Source of the DNA: Chara braunii
Lineage: Eukaryota; Streptophyta; Charophyceae; Charales; Characeae
DNA: 64,000 bases
Direction: 5' to 3'
NCBI GenBank assembly: GCA_003427395.1
Contig: BFEA01000232.1
Coordinates: 1,144,133 to 1,208,132, forward strand
In this document: positions 30,951 through 44,380 of the stretch, one piece after another
How the letters are laid out: every line of letters begins with the position of its first letter
Position numbering within the stretch: position 1 is the stretch's first letter
The notes under the pieces: model-generated
Database searches by the model: none
What the model was told of the DNA's origin: nothing
The model's input: the letters and a program-made list of their open reading frames with translations, nothing else
Program-made: the position numbers and the translations under genes

Positions 30951-33045
30951 GTATATGCTCTAGTATAAGTTGTGCAGTTCGGTCTTTCTTTACATGGTGA
31001 TGTGCCGGTTCTTCCTAGTTGCTACCCTCTAGTCTAAGTTGTGTAGTTCAGTTTTTTCGTCACTTGGTGATCTGTCGGTTCTTCCTAGTTGCTCTCATAG
31101 CTTCACACATGTGCATGCTCTAGTCTAAGTTGTGCATTTCAATTCGTCCTTCACTTAGTGATGTGTCGATTATTCCTTGTTGCTTTCATAGCTTCACACA
31201 TGTGCATGCTCTTGTATAAGTTATGCAGTTCAGTTCTTCCTAGTTGCTTCCATAGCTTCACATATGTGCATGCTCTGGTCCACATTGTGCAGTTCAGTTC
31301 TTCCTTCACTTGGTAATGTATCGATTCTTCCGAGTTGCTTCCATAGCTTCACACATGTGCATGCTCAAGTATAAGTTGTGCAATTTAATTTTTTCTTTCC
31401 TTGGTGATGAGTCGGTTCCTCCTAGTTACTTCCCTAGCTTCACACATGTGTGTGATCTAGTCTAAGTTCTACGGTTAAGTTCTTCCTTCACTTAGTGATG
31501 TGTCAGTTCTTCCTAGTTCCTTCCCTAGCTTTATACATGTGTATGCTCTAGTCTAAGTTGTGCAGTTCAGTTCTTCCTTCACTTGGTGATGTGCTGGTTC
31601 TTTCTAGTTGCTTCCATAGCTTCACACATGTGCATGCTCTAATCTAAGTTGTGCAGTTCGGTTCTTCCTTCACTTGGTAATATACCGGTTCTTTCTAGTT
31701 ACTTCCATAGTTTCACACATGTGTCTGCTTTAGTCTAAGTCATGCAGTTCAGTTCTTCCTTCACTTGGTGATGTGTTGGTTCTTCCAAGTTGCTTCCTTA
31801 GCTTCACATATGTGTATGCTCTGGTTTAAGTTGTGCAGTTCGGTTTTTTCGTTATTTGGTGATATGTTGGTTCTTCCTAGTTGCTTCCATAGCTTCACAC
31901 ATGTGCATGCTCTAGTCTACGTTGTGTAGTTTAGTCCTTCCTTCACTTGGTGTTATGCCAGTTTTTCCTAGTTGTTTCCACAGCTTCACACATGTGTGTG
32001 TGTTAGTCGAAGTTGTGCAATTTTGTTCTTCCTTCACTTTGTGATGTGTCGATTCTTCCTAGTTGTTTCCCTAGCTTCACACATGTGCATGCTCCAGTTT
32101 AAGTTGTGCAGTTCAGTTCTTCCGTCACTTTGTGATGTGCAAGTTCTTCCTAGTTGCTTCCATAGCTTCACATGTGTGCATGCTCTCAGTTGTGCAGTTT
32201 TATTCTTCCTTCACTTAGTGATGTGTCAGTTCTTCCTAGTTGCTTCCATTGTTTCACACGTGTATGCTCTAGTCTAAGTTGTGCAGTTCAGTTCTTCCTT
32301 CACTTGGTGATGTGCTGGTTCTTCCTAGTTTCTTTCATAGCTTCAAAAATGTGCATGCTCTAGTCTAAGTTCTGCAGTTAAGTTCTTCCTGCACTTGGTG
32401 ATGTGCCGGTTCTTCCTAGTTGCTCCCATAGCTTCACACATGTGCAGGCTCTAGTCGAAGTTGTGCAATTCAGTCCTTCCTTCACTTGGTGATGTGTCAA
32501 TTCTTCCTAGTTGCTTTCATAGCTTCACACATGTGCAAACTCTAGTCTAAGTTGTGCAGTTCAGTTCTTCCTTCACTTGGTGGTGTGCCGGTTCTTTCTA
32601 GGTGTTTTCATAGCTTCACATATGTGCATGCTTTAGTCTAAGTTGTGCAGTTCAGTTATTCCTTCACTTGGTGATGTACCGATTTTTTTCTACTTGCTTT
32701 CATAGCTTCACAGATGTGCATGATCTAATCTAAGTTGTACAGTTTTGTTTTTCCTTCACTTGGTGATGTGCAGGTTCTTCCTAGTTTCTTCCGTAGCTTC
32801 ACACATGTGTGTGCTCTAGTCTAAGTTATGCGGTTCAGTTCTTCCTTCACTTGGTGATGTGTTGGTTCTTCCTAGCTGCTTCCCTAGCTTCACACATGTG
32901 AATGTTCTAGTCTAAGTTGTGCAGTTCAGTTCTTCCTTCACTTGGTGATGTGTCGATTCTTTCTAGTTGCTTCCATAACTTCACACATGTGCATGCTCTA
33001 GTCCAAGTTGTGCAGTTCAGTTCTTCTTTCACTTGGTGATGTGCG
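30951..33045 (+). repeat. 91-bp satellite, subfamily B, array 1
   Basis: About 23 units with CACTTGGTGATGTGCCGGTT, CTTCCTAGTTGCTTCCATAG, CTTCACACATGTGCATGCTC and TAGTCTAAGTTGTGCAG. Subfamily B is alignable to A and has the same length, so they share an ancestor. The switch from A to B is abrupt at about 30950. Confidence 0.95.
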
Positions 33046-33049
33046 GGGT

Positions 33050-34447
<1,398 letters not shown>

Positions 34448-36148
34448 AAAATGGTGGAGGTGATGGACATTGGGTTAAACTTACCCTTGCAATTTCGAAG
34501 GGGGCGTCCGATGCATGGACGTGTATACAACCAAAGATAAAGAAATAAGGACTTGTGTTTGCTCTTCCCTTGAGAGAATAAGATTTTGAGAGTGGTTGGG
34601 CGCATGGCATGGCCAGGCCTGGAGGTATAACATGCATGGTGCACACTTAATCAGATCACTCCTTTGGGGAGTGGCTCTAGCCCCCCTTCGTCCAGTGCTG
34701 GAGTTCGCCAGTCCGGGGAAGTTGAGGGCAAGTCGCAGGTTGACCCTTCCTCTTCGTGTGAAAGATGGGCTCCGGTTACCTGGCAGGAGGTCGGTGCTTC
34801 GACTTCGGTCGGGGTCCAATGAAAATCCCCCGGCAGAGTGATCCGACCGACTGGGTGTCCTTCTCTCTTCGCCTTCTCAGCCCAGCGGGCTCATGCACTA
34901 TACACTTGAAATGCTTGAAGGAACCAACATGAACACAATGGTAATCAAGAAAAGAACAATGTCGCCCTATGAAGCGACAAATGAAAGAAGAGAACGGAAA
35001 TGGAGGGAGTTGCTAGACTCCAAAGAAAACTAGCTCACCTTTGAAGATGCTCACGAAAAGGAACCAGCCACTGTGTATGGACAATAGGGGAAGTGACACA
35101 TACGGTCCTGAGAGACAATGCGAGGTATGGGTAGGATACGCTGGATGCACCTTGGGAAACACACATGCACTATGTGTGTCCCACTTTGGACTTGTTATTT
35201 GCATGAGGGAAAATTGAGCGTCCTGCCTACGGAAGGAAAGGGTGGGTCAGGACCAGCTGGGGCGGGTTGCGAAACGTCATTTCTATTGAAGTGTCGCCTA
35301 GTCTCATGTGTGGGAGGTTGGACCATCCGACTGTTGGGAGGAGTTGGTCTCGTCGGTTGATTAGTAACACTCCTTCCCGGGCGGACCGAGCATGGCTCGA
35401 CACCTTGCCCAGGCGGGATGCGAAACGTCTCCACAGGCGGGGCGGCCGCTTATCGACAGACGGAGGAAGACCACTGCATGTGGAGCAAGGAGGGAGCCTC
35501 GCAGACGATTAGTAGCTTCTCGAAGTACGGCGTGGGAAAAACTAACTTTTATCGGACCGATGGAAGTGAATGTCCGGACGGTTGACTTTTGCTCCTACCG
35601 GGGTGCGCGGGGTGATTCCCAAAATCAACAGGGGTGTGCGAGAGCGGCAAGACGGGATGGGGTATTATGGGCAAACAGAGAGGGGTAACACCCTGTGCAA
35701 GAGTTGAGGTACCGCGCTCGCGACAGTTGAGTTGTGCTTGAGGTATGGGATAAAACTCTATCGACAGTAACAGTGGAGAGACCACTTTGGAAAGAGGTCG
35801 GTGAGGAGATGACCACGCCTGTATGTGAGATTGTCTGAGTTTTCGTATTTTGTATCCCCCCCTGTAAAGATGGTTAATATGTGAGTCGTTGGGTTGCGCA
35901 ACGATGCTAAGTTTATTCCCACCTCCTGCCTAAGTCCGCACGAGTGAGTGAAGACCACGAGAGGAAGAGATAGAGGTCAACTTTTAAAAGAACCACGAGA
36001 ATGAGCCTGGGTGATAAGAGACCGGTTATGGGTTTCAGAGGGAGGTTATAATTTGATAATGGGGAGGTAAATTAGGCTAGACCTTAATGAGGGGTCTGAA
36101 ATATTATCATCCAGGATGTAGGCTGATCGAACCCGAAAACCTGGGTCG
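34448..36148. other. Unassigned, probably internal region of the repeat-flanked element
   Basis: No recognisable coding region. GC-rich patches (34680-34850, 35200-35470) hold short ORFs on both strands without motifs. Confidence 0.4.
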
Positions 36149-37000
36149 GTGCTTATTTGTGAAAAACAGGGATTGGATGCTGGAGCCAAGATGGCGCGGT
36201 GGCTATCGTCCCCAATATACTCCAGCGTACCGGAAATGCCAATAGATGTTAAGGATGGGGTATCCGTCGTTTTGTTGGAAGAAGGCACTTGGATAGATCT
36301 AGAGCCGCCATACCAAACCGTGATGTTGGGCGAAGGGGACGTCTTCCTTTCGATAGAAACGTTGTGGACCAAGGTCAGCCTAACCTGGTTAACGCCAAGC
36401 TTGACAGATCTGGAGGGGGACCGTGGAAGCCCGGGGCTGGATTTACTTATCCAAGGAAGGAAAAAATGCAATGGTTGTGGACTTGGCATTAGGGATAGTC
36501 TCATATGAATTGTTTAGGTGGGCGGAACGAGAAGTTGTGTGGGCGGCATGTCAGCGGGAAGACATGGAGATGGACAAGATAGATGTGCGGGTGAAACTTG
36601 GTGATAGAGGGAATGTTAGGCGGCCACTCAGGATGATGAGGTGTACCGTATCTCCGTTCTTAGTGGACGCGGTCTTCGGGACCCGGAGTAGGCTGGTGCA
36701 GATATGTCAGTCCATGACGAACCTTGGGCTGTACCAAGGCGCCTTGGAGGACTTTATCCGTCTATCGGTCGAAAGGGGGCCCTTCGAAGGGAATTGAGCA
36801 AGGGAGTTAGCCGAATATTAAACTATCTCAGCACGGATGAGGTGTTTGTCCCAAGCTCCGTCCATTGAAAAATAATCTATAGGAATGAAGCAGTAGGGGA
36901 GATGTTTCCGGATGGGTAGAATGACCTATGGTATGAGGAAGAGGACGATTTCACCAATGAGGAGGCAGATGATGCAATTGAGGACTGTAACTTTTGAGGA
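36149..37000 (+). pseudogene. Decayed unrecognised coding region 1
   Basis: A plus-strand frame (36149-36420) reads VSVVLLEEGTWIDLEPPYQT and GDVFLSIETLWTKVSLTWL. It shifts frame near 36420 into RGWIYLSKEGKNAMVVDLAL, LFRWAEREVVWAACQRED and TVSPFLVDAVFGTRSRLVQI, ending at TGA 36795-36797. Fragments such as YLSTDEVFVPSS continue to about 36870. The amino-acid composition looks like a genuine soluble protein, but I do not recognise a family. It lies between the two P-satellite-T units on the same strand, so it may be the internal gene of that element. Confidence 0.4.
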
Positions 37001-37079
37001 GTGGGTCTGTAGCATGAATGATAAGGGCGGTCGACACGTGCAGGGATCAAGCATGGCTAGGGAATAACGCTTAAATAAT

Positions 37080-37440
37080 CAGATGTTTAGGGGGTGGGAG
37101 CCAGAGAGTGCAAATGGGTAACCGTTGCCCGTACCCGACCGTACCCAACTGTAATCGTCAGGTTACGGACGGGTATCAGTACCCCTTTCGAAGGGGGAGT
37201 TGGGTATGGGTAGGCACAAACAAAAGGTGGTGGTTGTTAGGGCGGGTACAGTTGCCCTTTCAGGAGATCATGGATGGGTAGGGGCAGGTAGGGGTAGGGG
37301 TAAAAAAAAAAAAAAACGAGTATGGGCGGCCAGAAAAAAAGATAGATGGGTATGGGCAGGTATGGGTGTCCAAAAACAAAAAGGGGTGGGTACGGGCGGG
37401 TAGAGGTTCCCATCGGGTAACCGTGGTATACCCGATGCGA
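37080..37440 (+). repeat. GGGTA/GGGGTAGG-rich segment
   Basis: Repeated GGGTATGGGTAGG-type phrases. 37275-37300 has five closely spaced G runs followed by an A14 tract, and C-rich counterparts (CCCGTACCCGACCGTACCC) lie at about 37120-37145, so parts can pair. No gene. Confidence 0.75.
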
Positions 37441-37890
37441 GTCTTGTAGCCTTGCAGGCTTTGTATTTTTGCTCAAGCGTGACACTTTTTTCATATTCCA
37501 AATTTCTCGCTTTCCCATTAAGCAAACATTTTTTTTGCAAGGGTGAATTTCATATCTTAATTGATTTTATTTTTTGTTTTTCAAATTTACAGACTATTTT
37601 CATATGTGTGTAACCCTGTGTATGTAATATTTGTGTGTCTGTGTGTGTGTGTGTGTGTGAGAGTGTATGTATGTGCAACAGACCGAGGGTTGTTGCATTT
37701 GCAGATGCTACACAGGTTGCATTGGCTACTGTAGCACCAGATGCATCCATATCAGCATCATAGTGAACCAATATAACAATTGTTGTTGTCACGGTTGCGG
37801 CAGTAGCTGCAGAAGCTGCCACATCTAAACAAAATAATAATAATAATATTAATAATAATAAAAATTTTCACGCCAATCCTGTGACGTCCA
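37441..37890. other. Non-coding DNA with GT and AAT microsatellites
   Basis: (TG)n at about 37634-37660 and (AAT)n at about 37829-37860. Nothing else recognised. Confidence 0.6.
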
Positions 37891-37894
37891 AGGG

Positions 37895-38110
37895 TTGGGG
37901 ACGGTTGGGGGCGGTTAAGGACAATTAGAGAAAGTTAAAAAAAAAAAAAAAAGTTAGGGGCGGTTAAGGACAGTTGGGGCAGTTAGGGGCAGTTAGGGGC
38001 AGTTAGGGGCGGTTAGGGGCGGTTAGGGGCAGTTAAGGGCAGTTAAGGGCAGTTAGAGACAGTTAGGGGCGGTTATGGGCGGTTACGGTAGGGTGGGTGA
38101 CAAGCACGGG
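37895..38110 (+). repeat. 10-bp tandem repeat AGTTAGGGGC
   Basis: At least a dozen units of AGTTAGGGGC/GGTTAGGGGC/AGTTAAGGGC. Five consecutive GGGG runs with 6-nt spacers (37985-38029) are favourable for a G-quadruplex. It is not the 7-bp plant or 6-bp telomere repeat, and it lies within the scaffold. Confidence 0.9.
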
Positions 38111-38288
38111 TGGTTACGGGTGGGTATAGGTAAAAACATTTGGGTAGGGTGGGGTATGGGTGGTTAACAAACGGTTTGTGGCCATGGGTGGTCTTGAAAA
38201 AAAAAAATTTATGGGTAGGTATGGCCAGTTACATGCTGAAGATGTTCAGGTAAAGTAGGTCCGGATATACTTCTGTTTTTTTTAGCAG

Positions 38289-38930
38289 TTGGAGATGGGT
38301 AAAGGTCCGGCAGACCAAGTATACAGTGGGTATGGGTGGTTAGTTTTCAAAGAGGGTGTGGTTAGGTCAGGTACAGGTATTCCTAAAAATCCCGGTTGCG
38401 AACTCTGGTGGGAGCCAAGGCGATTCGATCGTGGAGTAGAAATAAACCTACCAACGAGAAATGAATGGCGAGGAACAACCGTTGACTGGGTAGGGGAGGA
38501 GATAGCGTTCGAACTATCGTTTTTATGGGTAGAAAGGATATGAAATCCGTTAAGAGAAGAAGAAGGGTGGGACGACGTAGCGGAGGGGAATGTGGAGACC
38601 CTCAAGACGGTGTACTTATCAAAGAAGGGCTGACATCTATTCTGCGTGACGCTGGCATCCGGGCAAAACCCGATGTGGATCTTGGGGGAAGCTGAACAAT
38701 GATCCCGCAACATGGCCCAGGGGTCCGCTAACGAGGGGTGGGATGAAGTAAGTAGTAGGGTGATAATAGGATGATGGGAGGAGCTCAGGCTGCCGTGCCA
38801 ATTAGTCAATGCCGGGGTGCCGCATTTTATAGCGGATTGGTTTGGAGGATACAGACACATCCTCGCGGTGGCGGAAGCCTTGGATGAAGTAGACCTGGGC
38901 TTCTCATGGTTGGTCGACGCCTACTAGTAT
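38289..38930 (+). pseudogene. Decayed unrecognised coding region 2
   Basis: The plus strand reads VYSGYGWLVFKEGVVRSGTG, ELWWEPRRFDRGVEINLPTR and EEIAFELSFLWVERI to a stop near 38541. It then continues with stops through VAEGNVETLKTVYLSKKG, LVNAGVPHFIADWFGGYRHI and AVAEALDEVDLGFSWLVDAY. The composition is protein-like but no family is recognised. It may be the 3-prime part of the gene whose remnant lies at 36.1-37.0 kb. The overlapping minus-strand ORF of 192 codons (38282-38860) looks like its shadow. Confidence 0.38.
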
Positions 38931-38944
38931 AAGTGAGGAACCGA

Positions 38945-40215
38945 TACATCACCAAGTGAGGGAAGAACTGAACTGCACAACTTAAACTAAAGCATGCACA
39001 TGTGTGAAGCTATGGAAGCAACTAGGAAGAACCGGTACATCACCAACCAAAGGAAGAATTGAACTGCACAACCAAGACTAGATCATGCATACGTGGGAAG
39101 CTATGGAAGCAACTAGGAAGAACCGAAACATCACCAGTGAAGGAAGAACTAAACTGCACAACTTAGACTAGAGCATGCACATATGTGAAGCTATGGAAAC
39201 AACTAGGAAGAACCGGCACATCACCAAGTGAAGGAAGGACTGAACTGTACAACTTAGACTAGAGCATGCACATGTGTAAGCTCGTAGGAAGAACCAACAC
39301 ATCACCAAGTGACGGAAGAATTTAACCGTACAACTTAAACTAGAGCATACACATATGTGAAGCTAGGGAAGCAACTAGGAGGAACCGGCACATCACCAAG
39401 TGAAGGAAGACTCTGCACAACTTAGACTAGAGCACACACATACATGAGGTATGGAGCAACTAGGAGACCACCGGTACATCACAAAGTGAGAGGAACACTG
39501 AACTTGCACCAATGAGACTACAACACATGCATACATGAGCTATGGAGCAAGTACGAAAACACCGCCACATCACCAAGTGAGGAAATATTGAACTTTCACT
39601 AATGAGACTACTGCACACACATGGAGCAACTAGGAAAGCACCGCCACATCACTAGGTAAGGAAAAACTGAACTTGCACCAATGAGACTACAACACATACA
39701 TATATGTGAACTTGCACCAATGAGACTACAACACATACATATATGAGCTATGCAACAACTAGGAAAGCACCGGTACATGACAAAGTGAGAAAAAAATTGA
39801 ACTTGCACCAATGAGACTACGACACACACATTCATGTGTTATGGAGCAACTAGAAAAACACCGGTACATCATAAAGTGAAAGAAAGACTGACTTTGTACC
39901 ATTGAGACTTCAACACGCACATGCATGAGTTGTGGAGCAACTAGGAAAGCACCGCCATATCACCAAGTGAGGAAAGACTGAACTTGCACCAATGAGACTA
40001 CAACACACACATACATGAGCTATGGAGCAACTAGGAAAGCATCGGTACATCACAAAGTGAGAGAAAGACTAAACTTGCACCAATAAGACTACTGCACATA
40101 AACTCATGAGCTATGGAGCAACTGGGAAATCACCGGTACATCACAAAGTGCGAGAAAAACTAAACTTGCACCAATAAGACTACTATACATATACTCATGA
40201 GCTATGGAGCAACTG
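38945..40215 (-). repeat. 91-bp satellite array, inverted fragment (B then A)
   Basis: Reverse complement of the satellite. Subfamily B units (GAAGCTATGGAAGCAACTAG) run from 38945 to about 39440, and subfamily A units (GAGCTATGGAGCAACTAGGA) from there to 40215. The B-to-A order on the plus strand mirrors the A-to-B order of the forward arrays, so this is an inverted fragment of the same unit. Confidence 0.93.
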
Positions 40216-40219
40216 GGTG

Positions 40220-41935
40220 ATCCGCATTGCATAGATAATGCCCTTGGGGCATTATCTCAACAATATCTGGATTTAAAAGGGCAAAAATGAGTGAAAAAGC
40301 AAAAACGAGTTGGCCGTTTTTTTTGTGAGCCATAAATCTGATATCAGATCTTATGGTTGAGAGCATGTGGACATTTTTTGTGGGGCCATCTCAAACGAGA
40401 AACTCAGGAATGAGTTGGCAGGCCAAAAGGGAAAAAAACAAAAGAAAAAAAATACCGAAACTGTGCATTTGGCCCAAAAAGAATGCCAGATGCACCAAAA
40501 ACAAAAAAAGTGAGCATAGGGGCTCAAAATTGAAGCAAGGACCACTTAGGGGTAGCTCGAAATAATGTTGGCCTTCGATCTCCGCCTGATCCAAGGCTGA
40601 GATTGCTCCAAGATGTGGGAAAATATCTCGTCCTAATCTTTCAAGTGAGGCTGCCCCTTGAACATTTGGACACAAAGGGGCAGCTTTTGAAAAAGAAAAG
40701 GAGGCTTGAGGAGGCCAAGAGGTAGTCGGAGTTGGTACCAGCCACTCGGACTGCTTGTACTTGGCCAAAATGAGACATAGGTGCCCCTGGAGAGGTCTAA
40801 TGGTGGGATTTGACCTTGGGGGTACCTCGATTCACTTGGAAGCACATCGAGAGGCCCATGGGTTGACCGGTATTCCGATTTCAGCCTACATAAACTTAGG
40901 GAGCAGTCCACCACACTCACATTCGCGTGAGGAGTGCCCATGCTGCCCATATGAGCTCGTAGGAGCATTTTTCTCACTCGGAGTAAGAGGAGGGGAACTG
41001 TTGCCTGTTGGGAGCCTTGGAGGAGACTGTGAGCTAGTAGGAGCTGCCATTGGAGCCAGTGTGAGGAATGGAGAATCAAGGGGGTGGTCCGCCATAGCCC
41101 CCAGCCTGTGGGGGAGAGAGAGAGGCTTGGAGGAGTCCATTCAACCCTCTTAGAGGGGAGAACTCCATAGCCTTGGGAGTGGGAGCTTGCCATAGCCAGA
41201 GAAAGACTGAGAAAGGAAGGAGATGAGGGTTTGAGGAAGAAGAGGGTCATAGCTAAGTGAGGAGGAGGAAGCTTCATCAAGATTGGTCTTCAACACCAAG
41301 AGAAGAAAGGAGAGGTGAGTGGGAACAAGGAGGGGAAACTTCTTCTTCGTCTTTTTCTGCTTCTGCTTCTTCTTCTCCTCCTCCTCCTCCTTCTTCTTCT
41401 TCTTCTTCTTCTTCTTCTTCTTCTTCTTCTTCTTCTTCTTTCCCCTCTTCTCCTTCCTCTTCTTCTTATTCGTCTTCTTCTTGTTCTTGTTCTTGTTCTT
41501 CTTCTTCTTCTTCTTCTTCTTCTTCTTCTTCTTCTTTCATTTTCTCCTTTATTACTTACTCTCCATCCCCTCTTCCTCTTCTCCTTCTTCCTCATCATCT
41601 TCTGATCCTTCTTTAAGGGAGGTAGGAAGCAGTTCCTCCATTCGTAGTGTGTCCATGATGGTCATTTCCTTCACTCCTTGGCAAATCGTCACTTTGCGCT
41701 GTGACCTTCCTGGCTTGAGGGAGGGATTTACTCACTCTTACCTCAAGATTCATCTCTCCCCCCACCTGAGGGTAAATCATTACTTTGTTTTCACTCATGG
41801 AGGGGCTTTGGTGATCCTAGTCTCTCACATCGTCCACTTCTCCACCTTGTAATAATCTGATTCAATGCTGGATGCTGCCATGAGTGTTGTGCATGTGTTT
41901 GAGCAAGTCCCACTCACATGCAGCTCTCTTTCTCA
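40220..41935 (+). repeat. Segment P, copy 2 (pair with 27255-28950)
   Basis: Starts exactly where the inverted satellite stops and lacks the upstream hairpin train of copy 1 (26.3-27.25 kb). It keeps the hairpin at 40225-40250 and a 14-bp palindrome ATCTGATATCAGAT at 40336-40349, and holds a (TTC)n tract at 41340-41560. Poly-Phe, poly-Ser and poly-Arg ORFs come from that tract. Confidence 0.88.
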
Positions 41936-44380
41936 CTTTGTGATGTACCGGTGTTTTTCTAGTTGCTCCATAGCTCATGTATGTGTGTGTTGTAGTCTCA
42001 TTCGTGCAACTTCAGTCTTTCCTCACTTGGTGACATGACGGTGTTTTCCTAGTTGCTCCATAACTTATGTATGTGTGTGTCGTAGTCTCAATGGTGCAAG
42101 GTCAGTTTTTCTTTCACTTTGTGATCTACCGGTGCTTTCCTACTTGCTCCATAGCTCATGAATGTGTTTGCACTAGTCTCATTGGTGCAACTTCAGTCTT
42201 TCTCTCACTTTGTGATGTATCGGTGTTTTCCCAATTGCTCTTGAATGTGTGTGCAGTAGTCTCATTGGTGCAAATTCAGCCTTTCTCTCACCTGGTGATA
42301 TGACTGTGCTTTCCTCGTTGCTCCATAACTTATGTATATGTGTGTTGTAGTCTCATTGCTGCAAGTTCAGTCTTTCTCTCGCTTTGTGATGTACCGGTGC
42401 TTTCCTAGTTGCTCCATAGCTCATGAATTTGTGTGCAGTAGTCTCATTGGTGCAAGTTTAATCTTTCTCTCACTTTGTGATGTACCAGTGTTTTCTTGGT
42501 CGCTTCATAGCTCACGTATGTGTGTGATGTTGTCTCATTGGTGCAAGTTCAGTCTTTCCTCACTTAGTGATGTCACGGTGCTTTCCTAGTTGCTCCACAG
42601 CTCATGTATGTGTGTGTTTTAGTCTCATTAGAGCAAGTTCAGTCTTTCTGTCACTTTGTGATGTACCGATGCTTTCCTAGTTGCTCCATAGCTCATAAAT
42701 GTGTGTGCAATAGTCTTATTGGTGCAAGTTCAGTCTTTCTCTCACTTTGTGATGTACCCGTGTTTTCCTAGTTGCTCCATAGCTCATGAATGTGTGTGTC
42801 GTAGTCTCATTGGTGCAAGTTTAGTCTTTCCCTGACTTTCTAATGTCACGGTGCTTTCCTAGTTGCTCCATAGCTCACATATGTATTTGTTGTAGTCTCA
42901 TTGGTGCAAGTTCGGTCTTTCCTCACTTGGTGATGTGGCGGTGCTTTCCTAGATGTTCCATAGGTCATGTATGTGTGTATTGTAGTCTCATTAGTGTAAG
43001 TTTAGTCTTNNNNNNNNNNNNNNNNNNNNNNNNNNNNNNNNNNNNNNNNNNNNNNNNNNNNNNNNNNNNTGGCGGTGCTTTCCTAGATGTTCCATAGGTC
43101 ATGTATGTGTGTATTGTAGTCTCATTAGTGTAAGTTTAGTCTTTCCTCACTTGGTGATGTGGCGATGCTTTCCTAGTTGATTCATAGTTCATGTATGTGT
43201 GTGTTGTAGTCTCAATGGTGCAAGGTCAATCTTTCTCTCACTTTGTGATGTACCGGTGCTTTCCTGGTTACTCCATAGCTCACATATCTGTTTGTTGTAG
43301 TCTCATTGGTGCAAGTTCAGTCTTTCCTCACTTGGTGATGTGGCAGTGCTTCCCTAGATGCTTCATAGGTCATGTATGTGTGTTTTGTAGTCTCATTGGT
43401 GTAAGTTTCATTTTCCCTCACTTGATGATGTGGCGATGCTTTCCTAGTTGATTGATAGCCCATGTATGTGTGTGTCGTAGTCTCAATGGTGCAAGGTCGA
43501 TCTTTCTTTCGCTTTGTGATGAACCGGTCCTTTCCTGGTTGCTTCGGCTCATGAATGTATGTGCAGTAATCTCATTGGTGCAAGTTCAGTCTTTCTCTCA
43601 CTTTGTGATGTATCAGTGCTTTCCTAGTTCCTCCATAACTCATGTATGTGTGTGCAGTAGTCGCACTTGTGAAGGTTCCATCTTTCTCACACTTTGTGAT
43701 GTACTGGTGCTTTCCCAATTGCTCCATAGCTCATGAGTATATGTGAAGTAGTCTTATTGGTGCCAGTTTAGTCTTAGTCTCACTTTGTGATGTACCAGTG
43801 TTTTCCTAGTGTTCCTTAACTCATGTATGTGTGTTGTAGTCTCATTAGTGCAAGTTCAATCTTCCTCACTTGGTGATATGGCGGTGCTTTCCTAGTTGCT
43901 TCATAGCTCATGTATGTGCGTGCTGAAGTCTCAATGGTACAAGGTCAGTATTTCTTTCACTTTATGATGTACCGGTGCTTTTCTAGTTGCTCCATAGTAC
44001 ATGAATGTATGTGAAGTAGTCTCATTGGTACAAGTTCAGTCTTTCTCTCACTTTGTGATATACCGGTGCTTTCCTAGTTGCTGCATAGCTCATGTATGTG
44101 TGTTCTGTAGTCTCGTTGGTCCAAGTTCCGTTTTTCCTCACTTAGTGATTTCGCGGTCCTTTCCTAGTTGATCCATAGCTCATGTATGTGTAAGAAGTAG
44201 TCTCATTATTGCATGTTCAATATTTCCTCACTTGGTGATGTAGCGGTGCTTTCCTACTTGCTCCATCGCTCATGTAGGTGTGTGTTGTAGTCTCATTGGT
44301 GCAAGTTCAGTGTTCCTCTCACTTTGTGATGTACCGGTGGTGTCATAGTTGCTCCATACCTCATGTAGGTGTGTGCTCTA
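41936..44380 (+). repeat. 91-bp satellite, subfamily A, array 2
   Basis: About 27 units like array 1. A 60-N gap at 43010-43069 is followed by sequence nearly identical to that just before it (TTCCTAGATGTTCCATAGGT on both sides), so the gap may be an assembly duplication. Confidence 0.95.

Noticed and set aside
28939-32363. Recurrent ORFs rich in Cys/Val/Ser such as SCSIAHVCVCRSL
   Set aside because: They arise from the 91-bp satellite, whose period is not a multiple of three. They start and stop with unit-length changes and show no conservation as protein.
34448-34850. tRNA primer-binding site or structural RNA after Block T
   Set aside because: I looked for a TGGTATCAGAGC-like site right after the CCCTACA end and for tRNA or rRNA signatures and found none.
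37895-38110. Interstitial telomere
   Set aside because: The unit is 10 bp (AGTTAGGGGC), not TTTAGGG or TTAGGG, and it is surrounded by other G-rich minisatellites.
38282-38860. 192-codon minus-strand ORF
   Set aside because: It is the complement of a plus-strand remnant with better protein-like composition; it has no motif and is Ser/Pro/His-rich as shadows often are.
41257-41852. Long ORFs of poly-Ser, poly-Leu, poly-Phe or poly-Arg
   Set aside because: They are six-frame translations of a (TTC)n microsatellite.
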